Assembly: GCA_017477505.1 (NCBI GenBank)
Contig: JAFUVQ010000011.1
Location: 1-64,000 of the forward strand
Direction: 5' to 3'
DNA: 64,000 nucleotides
DNA from: Eubacterium sp.
GTDB lineage: Bacteria; Bacillota; Clostridia; Lachnospirales; Lachnospiraceae
Shown: in pieces, positions 7,901 through 15,760 of the stretch
Layout of the letters: each line of letters begins with the position of its first letter
How positions within the stretch are numbered: the stretch's first letter is position 1
Notes under the pieces: model-generated
Told to the model about the DNA's origin: nothing
Database searches by the model: none
What the model saw: the letters and a program-made list of their open reading frames with translations, nothing else
Made by a program: the position numbers and the translations under genes

Positions 7901-10900
7901 TCAGTCTCCGGACGGTGATAGATTGCATCCTCACTTGGGAGTGCCTCTCCGCTAAGAATCTCGTTAATTTCCTGAACATGCTCTTCATACATCTCAGCGG
8001 TATTTCTTCTCGCTCCATCTGTCAGCTGAGCAAGGTACCAGTCTCTCTCAGCCTTAGATGACACACTGAGTCCTGCTCCATCTCTCTTCTTGGAGAGATT
8101 CAGATGCCCTTTTATGGCATCAGTTCTGTCATACTGTCTTATATCAATACTTCCGTCTTTATCCAGAGCTTTATAATAAGGCTCATAGAATACACTTGTG
8201 CCATCATCCTGGGTAAGCGCCTTAAGTATGCACACCTTCTTGAAGTCATTTATAACCTTTTCATATTCACCCTTATTGTCGTTTCCAAAGGAGTATTCAT
8301 ATATACCTGCACGATGTGCCAATGTCTCGAAATCTGAACCTTTGAATTCCTTTCCTTCAGGGAATACTATCTTCATATTGCTAAGGAACTCGGTTTCAAA
8401 CTCCTCCATCGTATGTTCTGCACGCTTGTCCGGATCATACTTCTGAAGCCAGGTTTCGTACTGCTGCATCTTAAGATTTCCAAATATATAATCAAATGTA
8501 TTTACAGCATCCTTGTAATTCTGGGTATCTCTCTTCGGATCGTATCTGTCACCAAGGAATGTATAATATCTATATGGAGGATTAATATTGGAACGATCAG
8601 ATATAGCTTCCGGATCACTGAACAAATGAAGCTCCGAAGCCATCTCTGTTTTAGTTAACTGCATAAGTCTCAATGCTTCATATGCCATATCATACTGAAG
8701 ACCAAGCTTATCATCATGAGGCTTCATATTGCTAAGGTAAGCATTTCTTGCTTTCTCCGCAGCCACCGCAGGGTCTTCCACCTCTCTAACCGGTTCCTGT
8801 CTTACTTCTTCCTGCTCTTTCTCGGCTTCTTTTGAATAATTGCTGATTCTGTTAATATCATAATATTCATTTTGAGCCTTATTTCCCTCAACGACCTTCT
8901 CTTCTTCTACAACCTTCTCTTCTTCTACAACCTTCTCTTCTACAGGCTTCTCTTCCTCTACAACCTTTTCTTCTTCAACCTTTTCTTCTACAGCCTTTTC
9001 TTCCGCTTTCTCCTTAGGCTCTTCATCAAGATCAGGGTATGATACCTTCTCTTCTTCTACAACCTTCTCTTCTACAGCATTTTCTTCTACTTTCTCCTTA
9101 GGCTCTTCGTCAAGATCAGGGTATGATACCTTCTCTTCCTCTACAACCTTCTCTTCTACAGCCTTTTCTTCTGCTTTCTCCTTAGGCTCTTCGTCAAGAT
9201 CAGGGTATGATACCTTCTCTTCCTCTACTACCTTCTCTTCCTCTACTACATTCTCTTCTTTAACTTCTTCTTCAGCTGCTTCTTTAACTTCTTCTTTAAC
9301 TTCTTCCTTAACTTCTTCGCCATTAGGAGCGATAAGCTTCTCTAATTCTGAAAGTCTCTTTTCTTTATCCTGAACTTCTATATTTATATCCGGATTAATA
9401 TGATTAAGATCAAAAAGCTGAACTACATTGTCACCATACTCATACTGTCCGCATCCAACTGCGCCGTTTTTACCGACCCCTTTATAATATGGCTGAAGAA
9501 ATACTCTTGCATTATCATCTGCAAGTGCTCTCATTATACAAACCTTATGATAATCATTAATCGTATTATAATACTCATCATTATTTCTTCCCAAAAAGCT
9601 TGCTTCGGTAATACCGCTTCTTGCAGCCATATATATAATATTCTTTCTGGTCAGTTCCTTGTCATTTCCGCCGGGAGCTATAAATACTTTGAAGCTGTCA
9701 AGAAATACTCTTTCAAAATCCTCCTCTGATCTATTCTTGTATGTTAACTTATATGTTTCATACTGCTGCTTCTTGAGAGCTGCAAATGTTTTATCAAAGC
9801 TTTCAACACATGCCTTATACTCCGGAGTTCCCGTTGTTCGTCTATAAGTATTCGCTCCCAAAAGCGCATAATTCTCAAAGCCTTCAAGACGTAAATAACT
9901 TGCATCCTTGCTGTTCTGAAGCGCTGCGAAATTAAGCTTCTTTGCATCATCCCTGTTTATCCTTCCAATCAGGGCAGCTGCCTCAAAAGCATCATTATAC
10001 TGCTGCTTAGTTTCATCATTAATTACAATTTTGGTCTCAGGTGCTGCTTCTGCTTTCTTTTCAGAAACAACTACAAAATCATCAGCTTCAGAGAATTCGA
10101 ATTCATTATCTGCATTCTTCTTGTTACCTGCAGCAAGTTCTGCCATTATTCCCTCATCTCTTATCGGGCTGGCATTATTTCTTTCGGTTTCCCATTTAGT
10201 TTTATAATTCTCCCATTCCTTCTTCTTTGCTGTAGCGAGATCATCAAGTGCAAATTCCTTATATCTGTTTGCCATAAGATCCACAGTATCAGCTAATTCT
10301 GTGATATTCTTAAGAACAGTCTTATCCTTTTCATTATGAGTTCTGAGATACTCTGAGATATCCTGTCTCCACTTGTCGAATACTTGATAAAGACCCTTTT
10401 CATCATATTCTCCATCAAGAGAAGCACGAAGTCTCTTGAAATTCTCTTCAAGAACTTCCTTATTAAAATCATGATTATCTGCCACCCTGAATGTCTGACG
10501 GAGCAGCACATCTCCACCCGGTCTTGTTATAAACTCATTATAACCAGAATGAAATTCCATATTGTTGATATCCTGATATGACTTATAATCAGTACGGCCT
10601 ATTCTCTTTATTCCTCTACCCATATTCACATTTCTGAGAGTACACATCTGATGTGTCAGTCTCATGTCTGCAAGTGGAATAGTGAAATCATCTCGAGTTC
10701 TGTCAATAATATCCAGAAGTGCCCTGCTTGATTTCTCCAAACGGTGAGCATTTATTATATTTCTTAATTCGCCAAATATTTCCGCCTTTGCCGTAAAGCC
10801 CGCATCACCAACCATCTTGGTACGCTCGAAATTTCCGACATATTCTTTTATATCAACACGGGATGTTGTAAGCTTATTTATCATAGCGGAAAGCGCCGCA

Positions 10901-12120
10901 CTGTTATTCTTTTCCGGTTCATAGACATCAAATATGGCATTTACTACATTTGTAACCTTATCATCAATATTCCAGCCATTTTTCTTCATCTTATCTATAA
11001 CCTTGGCCGGAGTCATCTTGGAAATGGTTTTATTTGCAGGAGCTGCTACCGGTTTTCCACCGTTAAAAACAGCTGTATATCTGTCATAGTATGATAAATC
11101 CTTTCTTTCATCACGGAGTTTTCCACCATTTCTTATCTTCCCGGCATCATATTCCAGAAGTGCCGGTGGAAAATCATTCGCAGCTATATTCATCTTCTTA
11201 TTTATATTAAGATATTTTGCAGCCGGATCCTTCCTGTCATATTTGGACTTGGTTCCATTTACATATGGCTCAAAGAAGAGATCTGATGAAAGATCTGTCA
11301 TATTATGCATGATGTATGCAGCTGCGAAAGCATCAAGATAGCGTGCCTCTTCCTCTTTGGTAGGCTTCATATTCTTGTTCTGCTTTTTGATATTCGCATA
11401 TGAATTCTTGACAAAGCCTTCAATGTCAACTGAATGCTTAGCTCCCGGTCTTACCAGCTTGAAATGATGGCTCACGAAATCAAGGACACTCTTCTCTCCT
11501 CCAATGGCATTCTGTGAATCCATAAGAGGACCGAATTTTGACCTGAACTGACTCAGAATATTACTGATGTTGTCGGACTCCAGCTTTATACTTCCGAACT
11601 TCAGCTCCTGTCTGCCCTTTACATCCTCAGTTGCGAATTTTGGAAATCCTGCTGTATCTATCCCCTGTATATTCTCGATGATATCCTTGACATTACCTAC
11701 ATGTCTCTGGGTTCTCATCTCAGCTTCTTCTTTATCTTTTGTTCTTGAAACAGCTGTTTCAAGATAGTATCCGAAGTCAGATGCTGAATTTATTGAGTAT
11801 TCTGTCTCTCCATTCTTCTTTGAATACTGCTTACGGAGGAATCCTCCAAGATCACGATATACTTCATTTTTATCATGCAGGTTATATACTCTCTTATTCA
11901 TAAGCTCAAGGAACTTGGCTCTTGCAGCAGAATTTGGAACCACAGCCAGATTAAACAGTCTCTTCATAATGTTATTTTCAACAACATTATTATCCAGATC
12001 CCAGCCATTATTTATAAAGACATTCTTGAATCTGTCATATGAGATTCCATTTATCTTGGAAGTTGGTGTCTTCTCCTCTTTTTTAGATGTATACTTCTTG
12101 ATTTCGTTCTCTTTAGACAT
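4912..12120 (-). CDS. Giant modular repeat protein of unknown function, 2402 residues
   Basis: There is no signal peptide or membrane helix, so it is probably cytoplasmic. A helical module with xNGWxxDxxVxN recurs near residues 37, 381 and 1517. A second element, (V/F)FxxPYY or FFEPYV, recurs near 282, 877, 1313 and 2067. The copies around 710-893 and 1140-1327 align over about 190 residues (YKxxVxxFDxxFxxLKxQQYETxxxxY, then KVCIxxAL). Glu/Lys-rich linkers lie at about 935-1080, 1595-1665 and 1785-1885; the first contains three tandem copies of a 28-residue unit with SYPDLDEEPKEK. It is transcribed alone, with a clear promoter and terminator. I recognise no family. Scaffold or assembly roles are only guesses; no catalytic motif was seen. 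Confidence 0.8.
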   Translation of the reverse strand: MSKENEIKKYTSKKEEKTPTSKINGISYDRFKNVFINNGWDLDNNVVENNIMKRLFNLAVVPNSAARAKFLELMNKRVYNLHDKNEVYRDLGGFLRKQYSKKNGETEYSINSASDFGYYLETAVSRTKDKEEAEMRTQRHVGNVKDIIENIQGIDTAGFPKFATEDVKGRQELKFGSIKLESDNISNILSQFRSKFGPLMDSQNAIGGEKSVLDFVSHHFKLVRPGAKHSVDIEGFVKNSYANIKKQNKNMKPTKEEEARYLDAFAAAYIMHNMTDLSSDLFFEPYVNGTKSKYDRKDPAAKYLNINKKMNIAANDFPPALLEYDAGKIRNGGKLRDERKDLSYYDRYTAVFNGGKPVAAPANKTISKMTPAKVIDKMKKNGWNIDDKVTNVVNAIFDVYEPEKNNSAALSAMINKLTTSRVDIKEYVGNFERTKMVGDAGFTAKAEIFGELRNIINAHRLEKSSRALLDIIDRTRDDFTIPLADMRLTHQMCTLRNVNMGRGIKRIGRTDYKSYQDINNMEFHSGYNEFITRPGGDVLLRQTFRVADNHDFNKEVLEENFKRLRASLDGEYDEKGLYQVFDKWRQDISEYLRTHNEKDKTVLKNITELADTVDLMANRYKEFALDDLATAKKKEWENYKTKWETERNNASPIRDEGIMAELAAGNKKNADNEFEFSEADDFVVVSEKKAEAAPETKIVINDETKQQYNDAFEAAALIGRINRDDAKKLNFAALQNSKDASYLRLEGFENYALLGANTYRRTTGTPEYKACVESFDKTFAALKKQQYETYKLTYKNRSEEDFERVFLDSFKVFIAPGGNDKELTRKNIIYMAARSGITEASFLGRNNDEYYNTINDYHKVCIMRALADDNARVFLQPYYKGVGKNGAVGCGQYEYGDNVVQLFDLNHINPDINIEVQDKEKRLSELEKLIAPNGEEVKEEVKEEVKEAAEEEVKEENVVEEEKVVEEEKVSYPDLDEEPKEKAEEKAVEEKVVEEEKVSYPDLDEEPKEKVEENAVEEKVVEEEKVSYPDLDEEPKEKAEEKAVEEKVEEEKVVEEEKPVEEKVVEEEKVVEEEKVVEGNKAQNEYYDINRISNYSKEAEKEQEEVRQEPVREVEDPAVAAEKARNAYLSNMKPHDDKLGLQYDMAYEALRLMQLTKTEMASELHLFSDPEAISDRSNINPPYRYYTFLGDRYDPKRDTQNYKDAVNTFDYIFGNLKMQQYETWLQKYDPDKRAEHTMEEFETEFLSNMKIVFPEGKEFKGSDFETLAHRAGIYEYSFGNDNKGEYEKVINDFKKVCILKALTQDDGTSVFYEPYYKALDKDGSIDIRQYDRTDAIKGHLNLSKKRDGAGLSVSSKAERDWYLAQLTDGARRNTAEMYEEHVQEINEILSGEALPSEDAIYHRPETDPMRLHAEEMTKIVEDLPTWDELQNRGSAQPNVGVQPSVEGQVKVEEQPNAENQPNVEDNSIPEKAHIDADYRKNVMDSFDNMQLIAMRNPEETVGGMTFDDARNKMAANGWSIDDPTVDNLLRLIYDVHAMGAPVVDDKVLTILDGQVGVLTGVKVKDDMEADAILQNVSNSMDNVSGNEAADIIKGYIGKQRELIKENVEELENLLKAEEEKRKAEELNKKAEEDRQKEEEEKKEKAKLAEEEKDLEEFLKDEPEMVDDSVNNQGDQDGLEEEQEDVFGAFEEDNLQNENDQVVSENKNDNIQHDAEFEALADDINMINNPEEYQFFDENDPNKEEAFEEYPLMDEFEGKDVGRDADGHINHKAEYPEFGEDNVEAHKKSMDEVGEDIKARREAIRLAEEKRLAEEKRLAEEKRLAEEKVVEENKAQTEFYDINRISNYSEEAGKEQEPQNAVEEEKAVEEKVVEEENVIIEEEDEPEDNINSEMADIIERNKKNGFDLEIKLPEDNEAKSQLRKDSLKFYNDFESYTYAKNMIHAYLTDARKNLMEVDAQKGLPLGDKKSGTEIYRNMAKALGECIKAYEDPNANPGTLESSLKDYGKACADYYGKRKPTFGKKEGDGAIRLGVAEVGKDKAFELAEIYGDLRRKMANNESVICVFDPYYSSQMYVPKAKSKRTFRYERDSLIADKCKVIEATFKMRPDEIIRNHECDAIYNKTAALAEEKVNLRRAVESYTKEKINVNFASKYSSDKFLKLPDSDKKKSVKQCAKEYIIRDFANMILNPDTTVDMLRDANNVIRSKDMLNSRIEELAANPVFKSIAEKNGKVDYDTWSFASKNAEKLMKENKNRLAILGAYNKEIKMVDSIIPVQETYEKADAEKMYKKLGEVVLAQICVDNKYVVQGLLTTPSCRNGFLKDTINALKKSRNGSVIDDIAENYYKDPADLKEVRNRVEELVRSKELKDEVIKIISNNQKLDLNKMKVDEKEKKPTSSKKMSK
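6553..6649 (-). repeat. 97-nt intragenic repeat, copy near the C-terminal third
   Basis: Matches 8809-8905 in the same gene over 97 bases with six differences and no gaps. Both copies encode NKAQxExYDINRISNYS with flanking VVE and EEKV sequences. Near-identity at DNA level over 2256 bases apart points to recent duplication or gene conversion. Confidence 0.85.
8809..8905 (-). repeat. 97-nt intragenic repeat, copy near the middle
   Basis: Partner of 6553-6649, in the same reading frame. It follows directly on the Glu-rich linker, as does the other copy, so linker and block appear to be duplicated as one unit. Confidence 0.85.
9010..9261 (-). repeat. Tandem 84-nt repeats inside the giant gene
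   Basis: Units start at about 9010, 9094 and 9178, each 84 bases (28 codons), encoding VSYPDLDEEPKEK followed by a Glu/Lys/Val stretch. The units differ at few positions. The unit length keeps the frame, so copy number can vary without breaking the gene. Confidence 0.85.
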
Positions 12121-12163
12121 ATCGTTTCCTCCCTGGATTACTCTCTAACAATAATACTAGCTC

Positions 12164-12195
12164 ATTATATAATTATAAGGATAACAAAAGAGCAA
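12164..12195 (-). promoter_or_regulatory. Promoter of the 2402-codon gene with an element shared with the 1070-codon gene
   Basis: On the minus strand TTGCTCTTTTGTTAT (12195-12181) is followed after 11 bases by TATAAT (12169-12164). The same arrangement, with one base changed in the 15-mer and the same 11-base gap, precedes the other giant gene at 26365-26396. A standard TTGACA -35 is lacking in both. Transcription would start near 12157, giving a 5' leader of about 37 bases with GGGAGG before the ATG. Confidence 0.6.
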
Positions 12196-12209
12196 CAAAA
12201 AAATTTTTT

Positions 12210-12332
12210 TCAAAGCAGAACCTTGAATACTGTTTCCCCGTTTTCAGAAAATGCCCTGATACTTCCTCCATGGTTCTCGGCTATTCCTTTAGCTATGGCA
12301 AGCCCGAGCCCGTAGCGGTTATCCGTAGTCAT
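12210..12332 (-). pseudogene. Histidine kinase C-terminal fragment
   Basis: Forty residues from an ATG at 12332 read DNRYGLGLAIAKGIAENHGG and continue to VFKVLL-stop. This is the G2 box and final strands of a HATPase_c domain, the ATP-binding part of sensor kinases. The sensor, HisKA and rest of the ATPase domain are absent. It sits just upstream of the giant gene's promoter. The next 158 bases (12333-12490) hold no recognisable coding remains. Confidence 0.7.
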
Positions 12333-12490
12333 CAAAATACATTGTTATGTATTTTAGTAAGTACTTTGGAATACTGCCATATGTATACTGACAGTACTTT
12401 TAGCATAACTTTTATTTATGCGTTTAATCGTTCCCAAACCTCTACCCACTGCATTTAAAGGTATAAATAGATTTTAGAAATCCCTGGAGA

Positions 12491-12559
12491 CTACTGTTTA
12501 TGCGGCTTCTGAGCATTTCTATAAAGGTTGCCCCAGCAGACGAATAGTACATTTATCAT
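12491..12559 (-). pseudogene. Start fragment of a low-molecular-weight phosphatase (copy 2)
   Basis: With a GAGG site just before it, an ATG at 12559 opens MINVLFVCWGNLYRN and stops after 22 codons. The DNA matches copy 1 (3305-3355) closely over about 60 bases. It directly follows the deoxyinosine glycosylase gene, which ends at 12575. Confidence 0.5.
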
Positions 12560-12574
12560 TTTTTTCCTCGATTT

Positions 12575-13180
12575 TTAATTCTTTATTTCGGATTTCCATA
12601 CATCCACAAGTCTTTCCAAACTCCACGCTGCATTTGCCGGACTAGTGGATGGAAGCACCACTGCTTTTATCCCCGTCAACGGTTCAATATACTTGATATA
12701 CAGTCGTTCAGCCGTTTTCCCATTTACGATTATCTTCTGAATCTTTGAATTTTTTATGATTTCACTTAAATCATTAGCTTTTGCATTTTTAATGCTTGCA
12801 TCAGATGAACCCGATATTTCACATTCAGCAATCACATCCCAAAGTGCAAGATTATTAACGAGAATCAATTTCTTCTTTTCTTCAATTGAAGTCGGATTCT
12901 CCTGATCAAAAACACTTGCGATTACCTTCCAGAATCTGTTTTGCGGATGGCCATAGAAAAACTTCATTTCTCTGGATTTAACAGATGGAAAACTCCCTAG
13001 TATCAACACCTTGGAATCCTTATTATAAAGTGGGGGAAACGGATGATGCTGGACACTCTGCTTATCCGTCTGTCCCATTATTTTCATTTTTGTTTGCGTG
13101 TTATATTGGTTGATATTGACTTTCTTTTTTATCTTTCTCATTCCATCAAACACCACATGTTCAACCTTTTTCTTACCCAT
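12575..13180 (-). CDS. DNA-deoxyinosine glycosylase, Mug/UDG superfamily
   Basis: From about residue 45 the protein matches the DNA-deoxyinosine (hypoxanthine) glycosylase family, with VLILGSFPSVKSREMKFFYG and HPQNRFWKVIASVF near the N-terminal active-site region and LPSTSPANAAW near the C-terminus, the uracil-glycosylase-type loops. It would remove deaminated adenine from DNA, starting base excision repair. The first 40 residues are an unusual basic extension (GKKKVEHVVFDGMRKIKKK); the true start could instead be an internal Met near residue 32-35. It sits among gene fragments. Confidence 0.75.
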   Translation of the reverse strand: MGKKKVEHVVFDGMRKIKKKVNINQYNTQTKMKIMGQTDKQSVQHHPFPPLYNKDSKVLILGSFPSVKSREMKFFYGHPQNRFWKVIASVFDQENPTSIEEKKKLILVNNLALWDVIAECEISGSSDASIKNAKANDLSEIIKNSKIQKIIVNGKTAERLYIKYIEPLTGIKAVVLPSTSPANAAWSLERLVDVWKSEIKN

Positions 13181-13199
13181 TTTAAATCACTTCAATCTA

Positions 13200-13448
13200 T
13201 TATAAACCAAATAGCTTTTTTACTTTCTCAAACATTTCATCCTTACTTATAAGTCCGTCATTGATTATGCACGGTATATCATTTTCTCGCACTCTGATCT
13301 TACATATTCACGTTCTTTATAGTGTGATATCTGGAATTCAGGTGTCGGTATTATCGTAATATATTCCTGTATCCCATATTTTTTTATTATCTTTGGTGTG
13401 TATGCCGCACTTTCAGTTATGATAAAATCAGAATCTATTTTATCATAG
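13200..13448 (-). pseudogene. C-terminal fragment of a P-loop kinase-like protein, frameshifted
   Basis: One frame reads DSDFIITESAAYTPKIIKKY and EYITIIPTPEFQISHYKERE, then after about residue 65 the reading moves to a second frame that ends DGLISKDEMFEKVKKLFGL-stop at 13200. The pattern ITPTxEFQxxHYxxR is one I associate with small shikimate/APS-kinase-like proteins. No Walker A part is present, so this is a damaged 3' portion. It overlaps the end of the next fragment upstream. Confidence 0.45.
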
Positions 13449-13674
13449 ATACTACCGGTTGTATTGTATCATCAGAGTCCTGATAGCTTTCAATCATCGT
13501 TTGAAAACCTGTTCCACCACGCTCCATAAGATTGGCAACAACAAGGCAAGCTACAATAATTGAATTTCTTCTTATTGATGGAATTGACCCCAAAGGATAC
13601 TCTTCATAACCCTTAGGGAGTAGCCACGATCCCAGTGATACTATTTCAATTCTATCTATATATATCAACATCAA
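13435..13674 (-). pseudogene. C-terminal fragment of an AlbA_2/Schlafen-type ATP-binding protein
   Basis: The 79 residues contain IYIDRIEIVSLGSWLLPKG, SIRRNSIIVACLVVANLMER and GGTGFQTMIESY. These match the HATPase_c_4 segment of COG2865 proteins, where an edge strand is followed by RNPxIxxxL, lxxxERxGTGi. Whole proteins exceed 400 residues; nothing upstream continues the match. The start is arbitrary (two adjacent weak start codons). Confidence 0.55.
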
Positions 13675-14011
13675 TCTGGGGTTCCAGCAATAGATTAATC
13701 TCTATGCGATAACATTGCTAAACATTACCATGATCGAAATGTCAAGTATATTGTAAATGGCTACACAATCTTCATATACCGCATAAATAAAGGCTTAATT
13801 TACCTCAAGTATAATCCACAAATACATTTTGACAACATTACTAGACATTACTAAATCGAAATGTATTATATTTACAAAATAAATAACATATATCGGCAAT
13901 ATATTATCTTATTGCCAATATATGTTACTCACTTAAGTCTGGACTCATATTTAATTCTTCCACATCTGTATTATAACACAAAACGCGCATTGTTTTGGTG
14001 CATCGTAATGG
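13675..14011. other. Gene-free stretch with direct repeats and a long hairpin
   Basis: No gene was found. Two imperfect direct repeats of about 35 bases centred on ATCGAAATGT lie at about 13720-13757 and 13843-13880. A hairpin spans 13885-13926 (AACATATA..GGCAATA / TATTGCC..TATATGTT). The 3' end of GrpB and a copy of the GATGCACC repeat lie at 13986-14013. Confidence 0.5.
13885..13926. repeat. Long inverted repeat, possible bidirectional terminator
   Basis: Arms of about 16 bases (AACATATATCGGCAAT and ATTGCCAATATATGTT) pair almost perfectly around a 10-base loop. There is no T-run, so termination is uncertain; it could also be a scar of a mobile element. Confidence 0.45.
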
Positions 14012-14013
14012 TC
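13986..14013 (-). repeat. GATGCACC short repeat, copy C
   Basis: Minus strand GACCATTACGATGCACCAAAACAA resembles the core of copies A and B. Out of frame with GrpB, it reads HYDAPKQ, the same peptide theme (QYDAPEPVHRS) seen in the other copies. Confidence 0.5.
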
Positions 14014-14635
14014 ATGCCAGACTGTATTTGTCCTGATATTTTTCCTTGGCTTTTTTAGAGATATCTTTAACGAAAGAAAGCTTTGCATTTGAGTAGCCGT
14101 TAGGCTGACCATTGGGCATTCTTTCCATTTTACCTTCACTGATGTCTTTTAATATCTTTTCTTTTAGAGAACTGTATTCTGCTGCCACATCCGGATTATC
14201 AAGCAGATAATCTCTGAAATACAATTCATCCCAATTACCGGCATATCTCACATGAAGCAGAAAAACCTTTTCGTCAAATCCTTTAACCGTCATTCCCTTT
14301 GCTAACAGGTACTCAAAAGGATTATTTTTCTTAATACTGACTTCTGTTCCAAACCCAGTGTTTTTCAAAGCTTCGACAACATTATCAACATTACATGTAC
14401 CATCTAACTCAAGCAGAATATCCACAACAGGTTTTGCTTTTATGTTTGGAATGGCACTGCTTCCAATATGATTTATCCTGACTATATCTTTGTGATCTAT
14501 AACGTCAATAATAGAAGTCTTCTCTTCCTGATACCAATCCGCATACACCGGCGAAACATCTTTAAGAATAATAGGAAATGTCTTTTGGAACTCCTGTGGA
14601 GTTAATTCAGATACGTGCTGCTTTTTACTGCTCAT
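14012..14635 (-). CDS. GrpB-family protein (nucleotidyltransferase fold)
   Basis: 207 residues with the GrpB (COG2320) signature: IVRINHIGSSAIPNIKAKPVVDILLEL at about residues 50-78 (GS followed by the D-x-D/LL pocket of nucleotidyltransferases), FLLHVRYAGNWDELYFRDYL, and DVAAEYSSLKEKIL near the end. Family members are linked to small-molecule or protein nucleotide transfer, but no general function is settled. The start codon overlaps the end of the upstream gene by 11 bases, so it belongs to an operon with the two small genes before it. Confidence 0.85.
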   Translation of the reverse strand: MSSKKQHVSELTPQEFQKTFPIILKDVSPVYADWYQEEKTSIIDVIDHKDIVRINHIGSSAIPNIKAKPVVDILLELDGTCNVDNVVEALKNTGFGTEVSIKKNNPFEYLLAKGMTVKGFDEKVFLLHVRYAGNWDELYFRDYLLDNPDVAAEYSSLKEKILKDISEGKMERMPNGQPNGYSNAKLSFVKDISKKAKEKYQDKYSLA

Positions 14636-14867
14636 ACATTCTTCCTTCTGTAAATTCAGGATTTATAGTTGAACGATGCACTGGTTCTGGTGCATCATAT
14701 TGGTGAACAAGTTCTTTAATTGCATCTTCATCATCCATAATCTCATAATCACTTAATGCTGCAAGACACTCCTGATACAATACATTGTTTAACAGCTTTT
14801 GTTGTTTTTTCTTTTCTAGCATTTGATTCTTAAATAGTTCCAGTTTAATCTTTTGATCTTCATTCAT
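14625..14867 (-). CDS. Hypothetical 80-residue protein ending in a QYDAPEPVHRST motif
   Basis: The start at 14867 (MNEDQKIKLELFKNQ) is chosen because its ATG overlaps the stop of the upstream gene by eight bases, which suggests translational coupling. A longer frame starts at 14954 but lies inside that gene. The N-terminal half is a charged helix; the C-terminal part carries VHQYDAPEPVHRSTINPEF. That motif and its DNA recur in three other places in this region, so the tail may be a recombination scar or a shared module. Function unknown. Confidence 0.6.
   Translation of the reverse strand: MNEDQKIKLELFKNQMLEKKKQQKLLNNVLYQECLAALSDYEIMDDEDAIKELVHQYDAPEPVHRSTINPEFTEGRMYEQ
14668..14705 (-). repeat. 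GATGCACC short repeat, copy A
   Basis: Shares about 38 bases, nearly identical, with copy B at 15389-15426. Encodes HQYDAPEPVHRST in the frame of the 80-residue gene. Confidence 0.8.
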
Positions 14868-15105
14868 ATATTTTTCCCATATAAAGTATTTTCGCAAGTT
14901 CCTTGAAATCAAGTTGTTCAAATTCTTCATTTCCATGCAAATCTGTCCAATCATCTATCCAAGCAGCTATACTCTTTAAGTAATCATCAATACTCAAATT
15001 CTTCCACTCATTATGATTGTCTTTATAATCCTGAGCCAGATTATTTAAGAACTGTACAAAGGATTCCATATCTGTAACATTTTTAATCTGATTAAAAACA
15101 TCCAT
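14860..15105 (-). CDS. Small acidic protein, DUF7660-like
   Basis: 81 residues, with FVQFLNNLAQDYKDN, NEWKNLSIDDYLKSIAAWIDD, resembling the DUF7660 family as I remember it. These are short acidic proteins often found in immunity-type or mixed accessory cassettes. No membrane segment. It overlaps the next gene by eight bases. The immunity link is an inference from context only. Confidence 0.6.
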   Translation of the reverse strand: MDVFNQIKNVTDMESFVQFLNNLAQDYKDNHNEWKNLSIDDYLKSIAAWIDDWTDLHGNEEFEQLDFKELAKILYMGKIYE

Positions 15106-15115
15106 TTCCAGTCCC

Positions 15116-15352
15116 CTATTTCTTTTTAAGTCTTTCTATTTCATCAAGCAATTTAGGTATATCTTGTCTTGCATTAGCTATAAAATCGTAATCAGCTTCC
15201 GTAGCTCCTGTTAGTTCGATATCCTCTCCCTGAGTTTGAATAAAGCTCGAACCACATTGAAAATCCCTATCTTCAATATATGCTTTCCATGGTCCTTTTG
15301 TTGCACTTTCTGTTCTTTTTTTTATTTCAGCCAATTCATTATCACTTAACAT
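15116..15352 (-). CDS. Hypothetical protein of the ATKGPW type, 78 residues
   Basis: Carries ESATKGPWKAYIEDRD, SSFIQTQGEDIELTG and ADYDFIANARQDIPKLLDEI. I have seen this pattern in small phage and Firmicute accessory proteins of unknown role. It precedes the DUF7660-like gene by only 10 bases, so the two are likely cotranscribed with GrpB. Confidence 0.65.
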   Translation of the reverse strand: MLSDNELAEIKKRTESATKGPWKAYIEDRDFQCGSSFIQTQGEDIELTGATEADYDFIANARQDIPKLLDEIERLKKK

Positions 15353-15372
15353 TGTATAAATCCTAAATCATT

Positions 15373-15429
15373 TTATCTTCCTGGCATTGTTGAACGATGC
15401 ACTGGTTCTGGTGCATCGTATTGGTGACA
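15373..15429 (-). pseudogene. Gene-end fragment with the QYDAPEPVHRST motif (copy B of the short repeat)
   Basis: The frame reads LECHQYDAPEPVHRSTMPGR-stop, but an in-frame TAG lies only a few codons upstream, so only the tail survives. The DNA at 15389-15426 is almost the same as at 14668-14705. Confidence 0.6.
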
Positions 15430-15484
15430 CTCTAGCTTCTAATAGTTCATAGCATGACAGGACAAAACTAAGCATATAATGCTT

Positions 15485-15760
15485 TTAGTAAATCACTTCT
15501 CCATCACATATTGCCTTAACCGGAATTTGATGATAATTCACTTCAAACAGACCCCCGTCAGATATCCTCTTGAAAGCTATACACTGATATTCTTCATAGC
15601 CTTCCTCATCTTCATCAAGACCGTTATCAGATTCATAATCTGTATCATATACTGCTTCAACACTTTTTCCTTCATTGTCATAAAGCGTATACTTGCCATT
15701 AATGTGAGAATGCGTAAATTTTAATAAGGTTTCAAACCTTTCTAAATTGATATTTGCCAT
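15485..15760 (-). CDS. Hypothetical acidic protein, 91 residues
   Basis: Begins MANINLERFETLLKFTHSHI with a good GGAGG site just upstream, contains an Asp/Glu-rich centre (DNGLDEDEEGYEEYQ) and ends with NYHQIPVKAICDGEVIY. No membrane or signal segment. The composition suits an immunity or antitoxin-like protein, but I do not recognise the family. Confidence 0.6.
   Translation of the reverse strand: MANINLERFETLLKFTHSHINGKYTLYDNEGKSVEAVYDTDYESDNGLDEDEEGYEEYQCIAFKRISDGGLFEVNYHQIPVKAICDGEVIY

Noticed and set aside
9010..9261. Regular 84-nt repeats that might suggest a CRISPR-like array
   Set aside because: The units are contiguous, in frame and coding, without unique spacers; they are a protein repeat.
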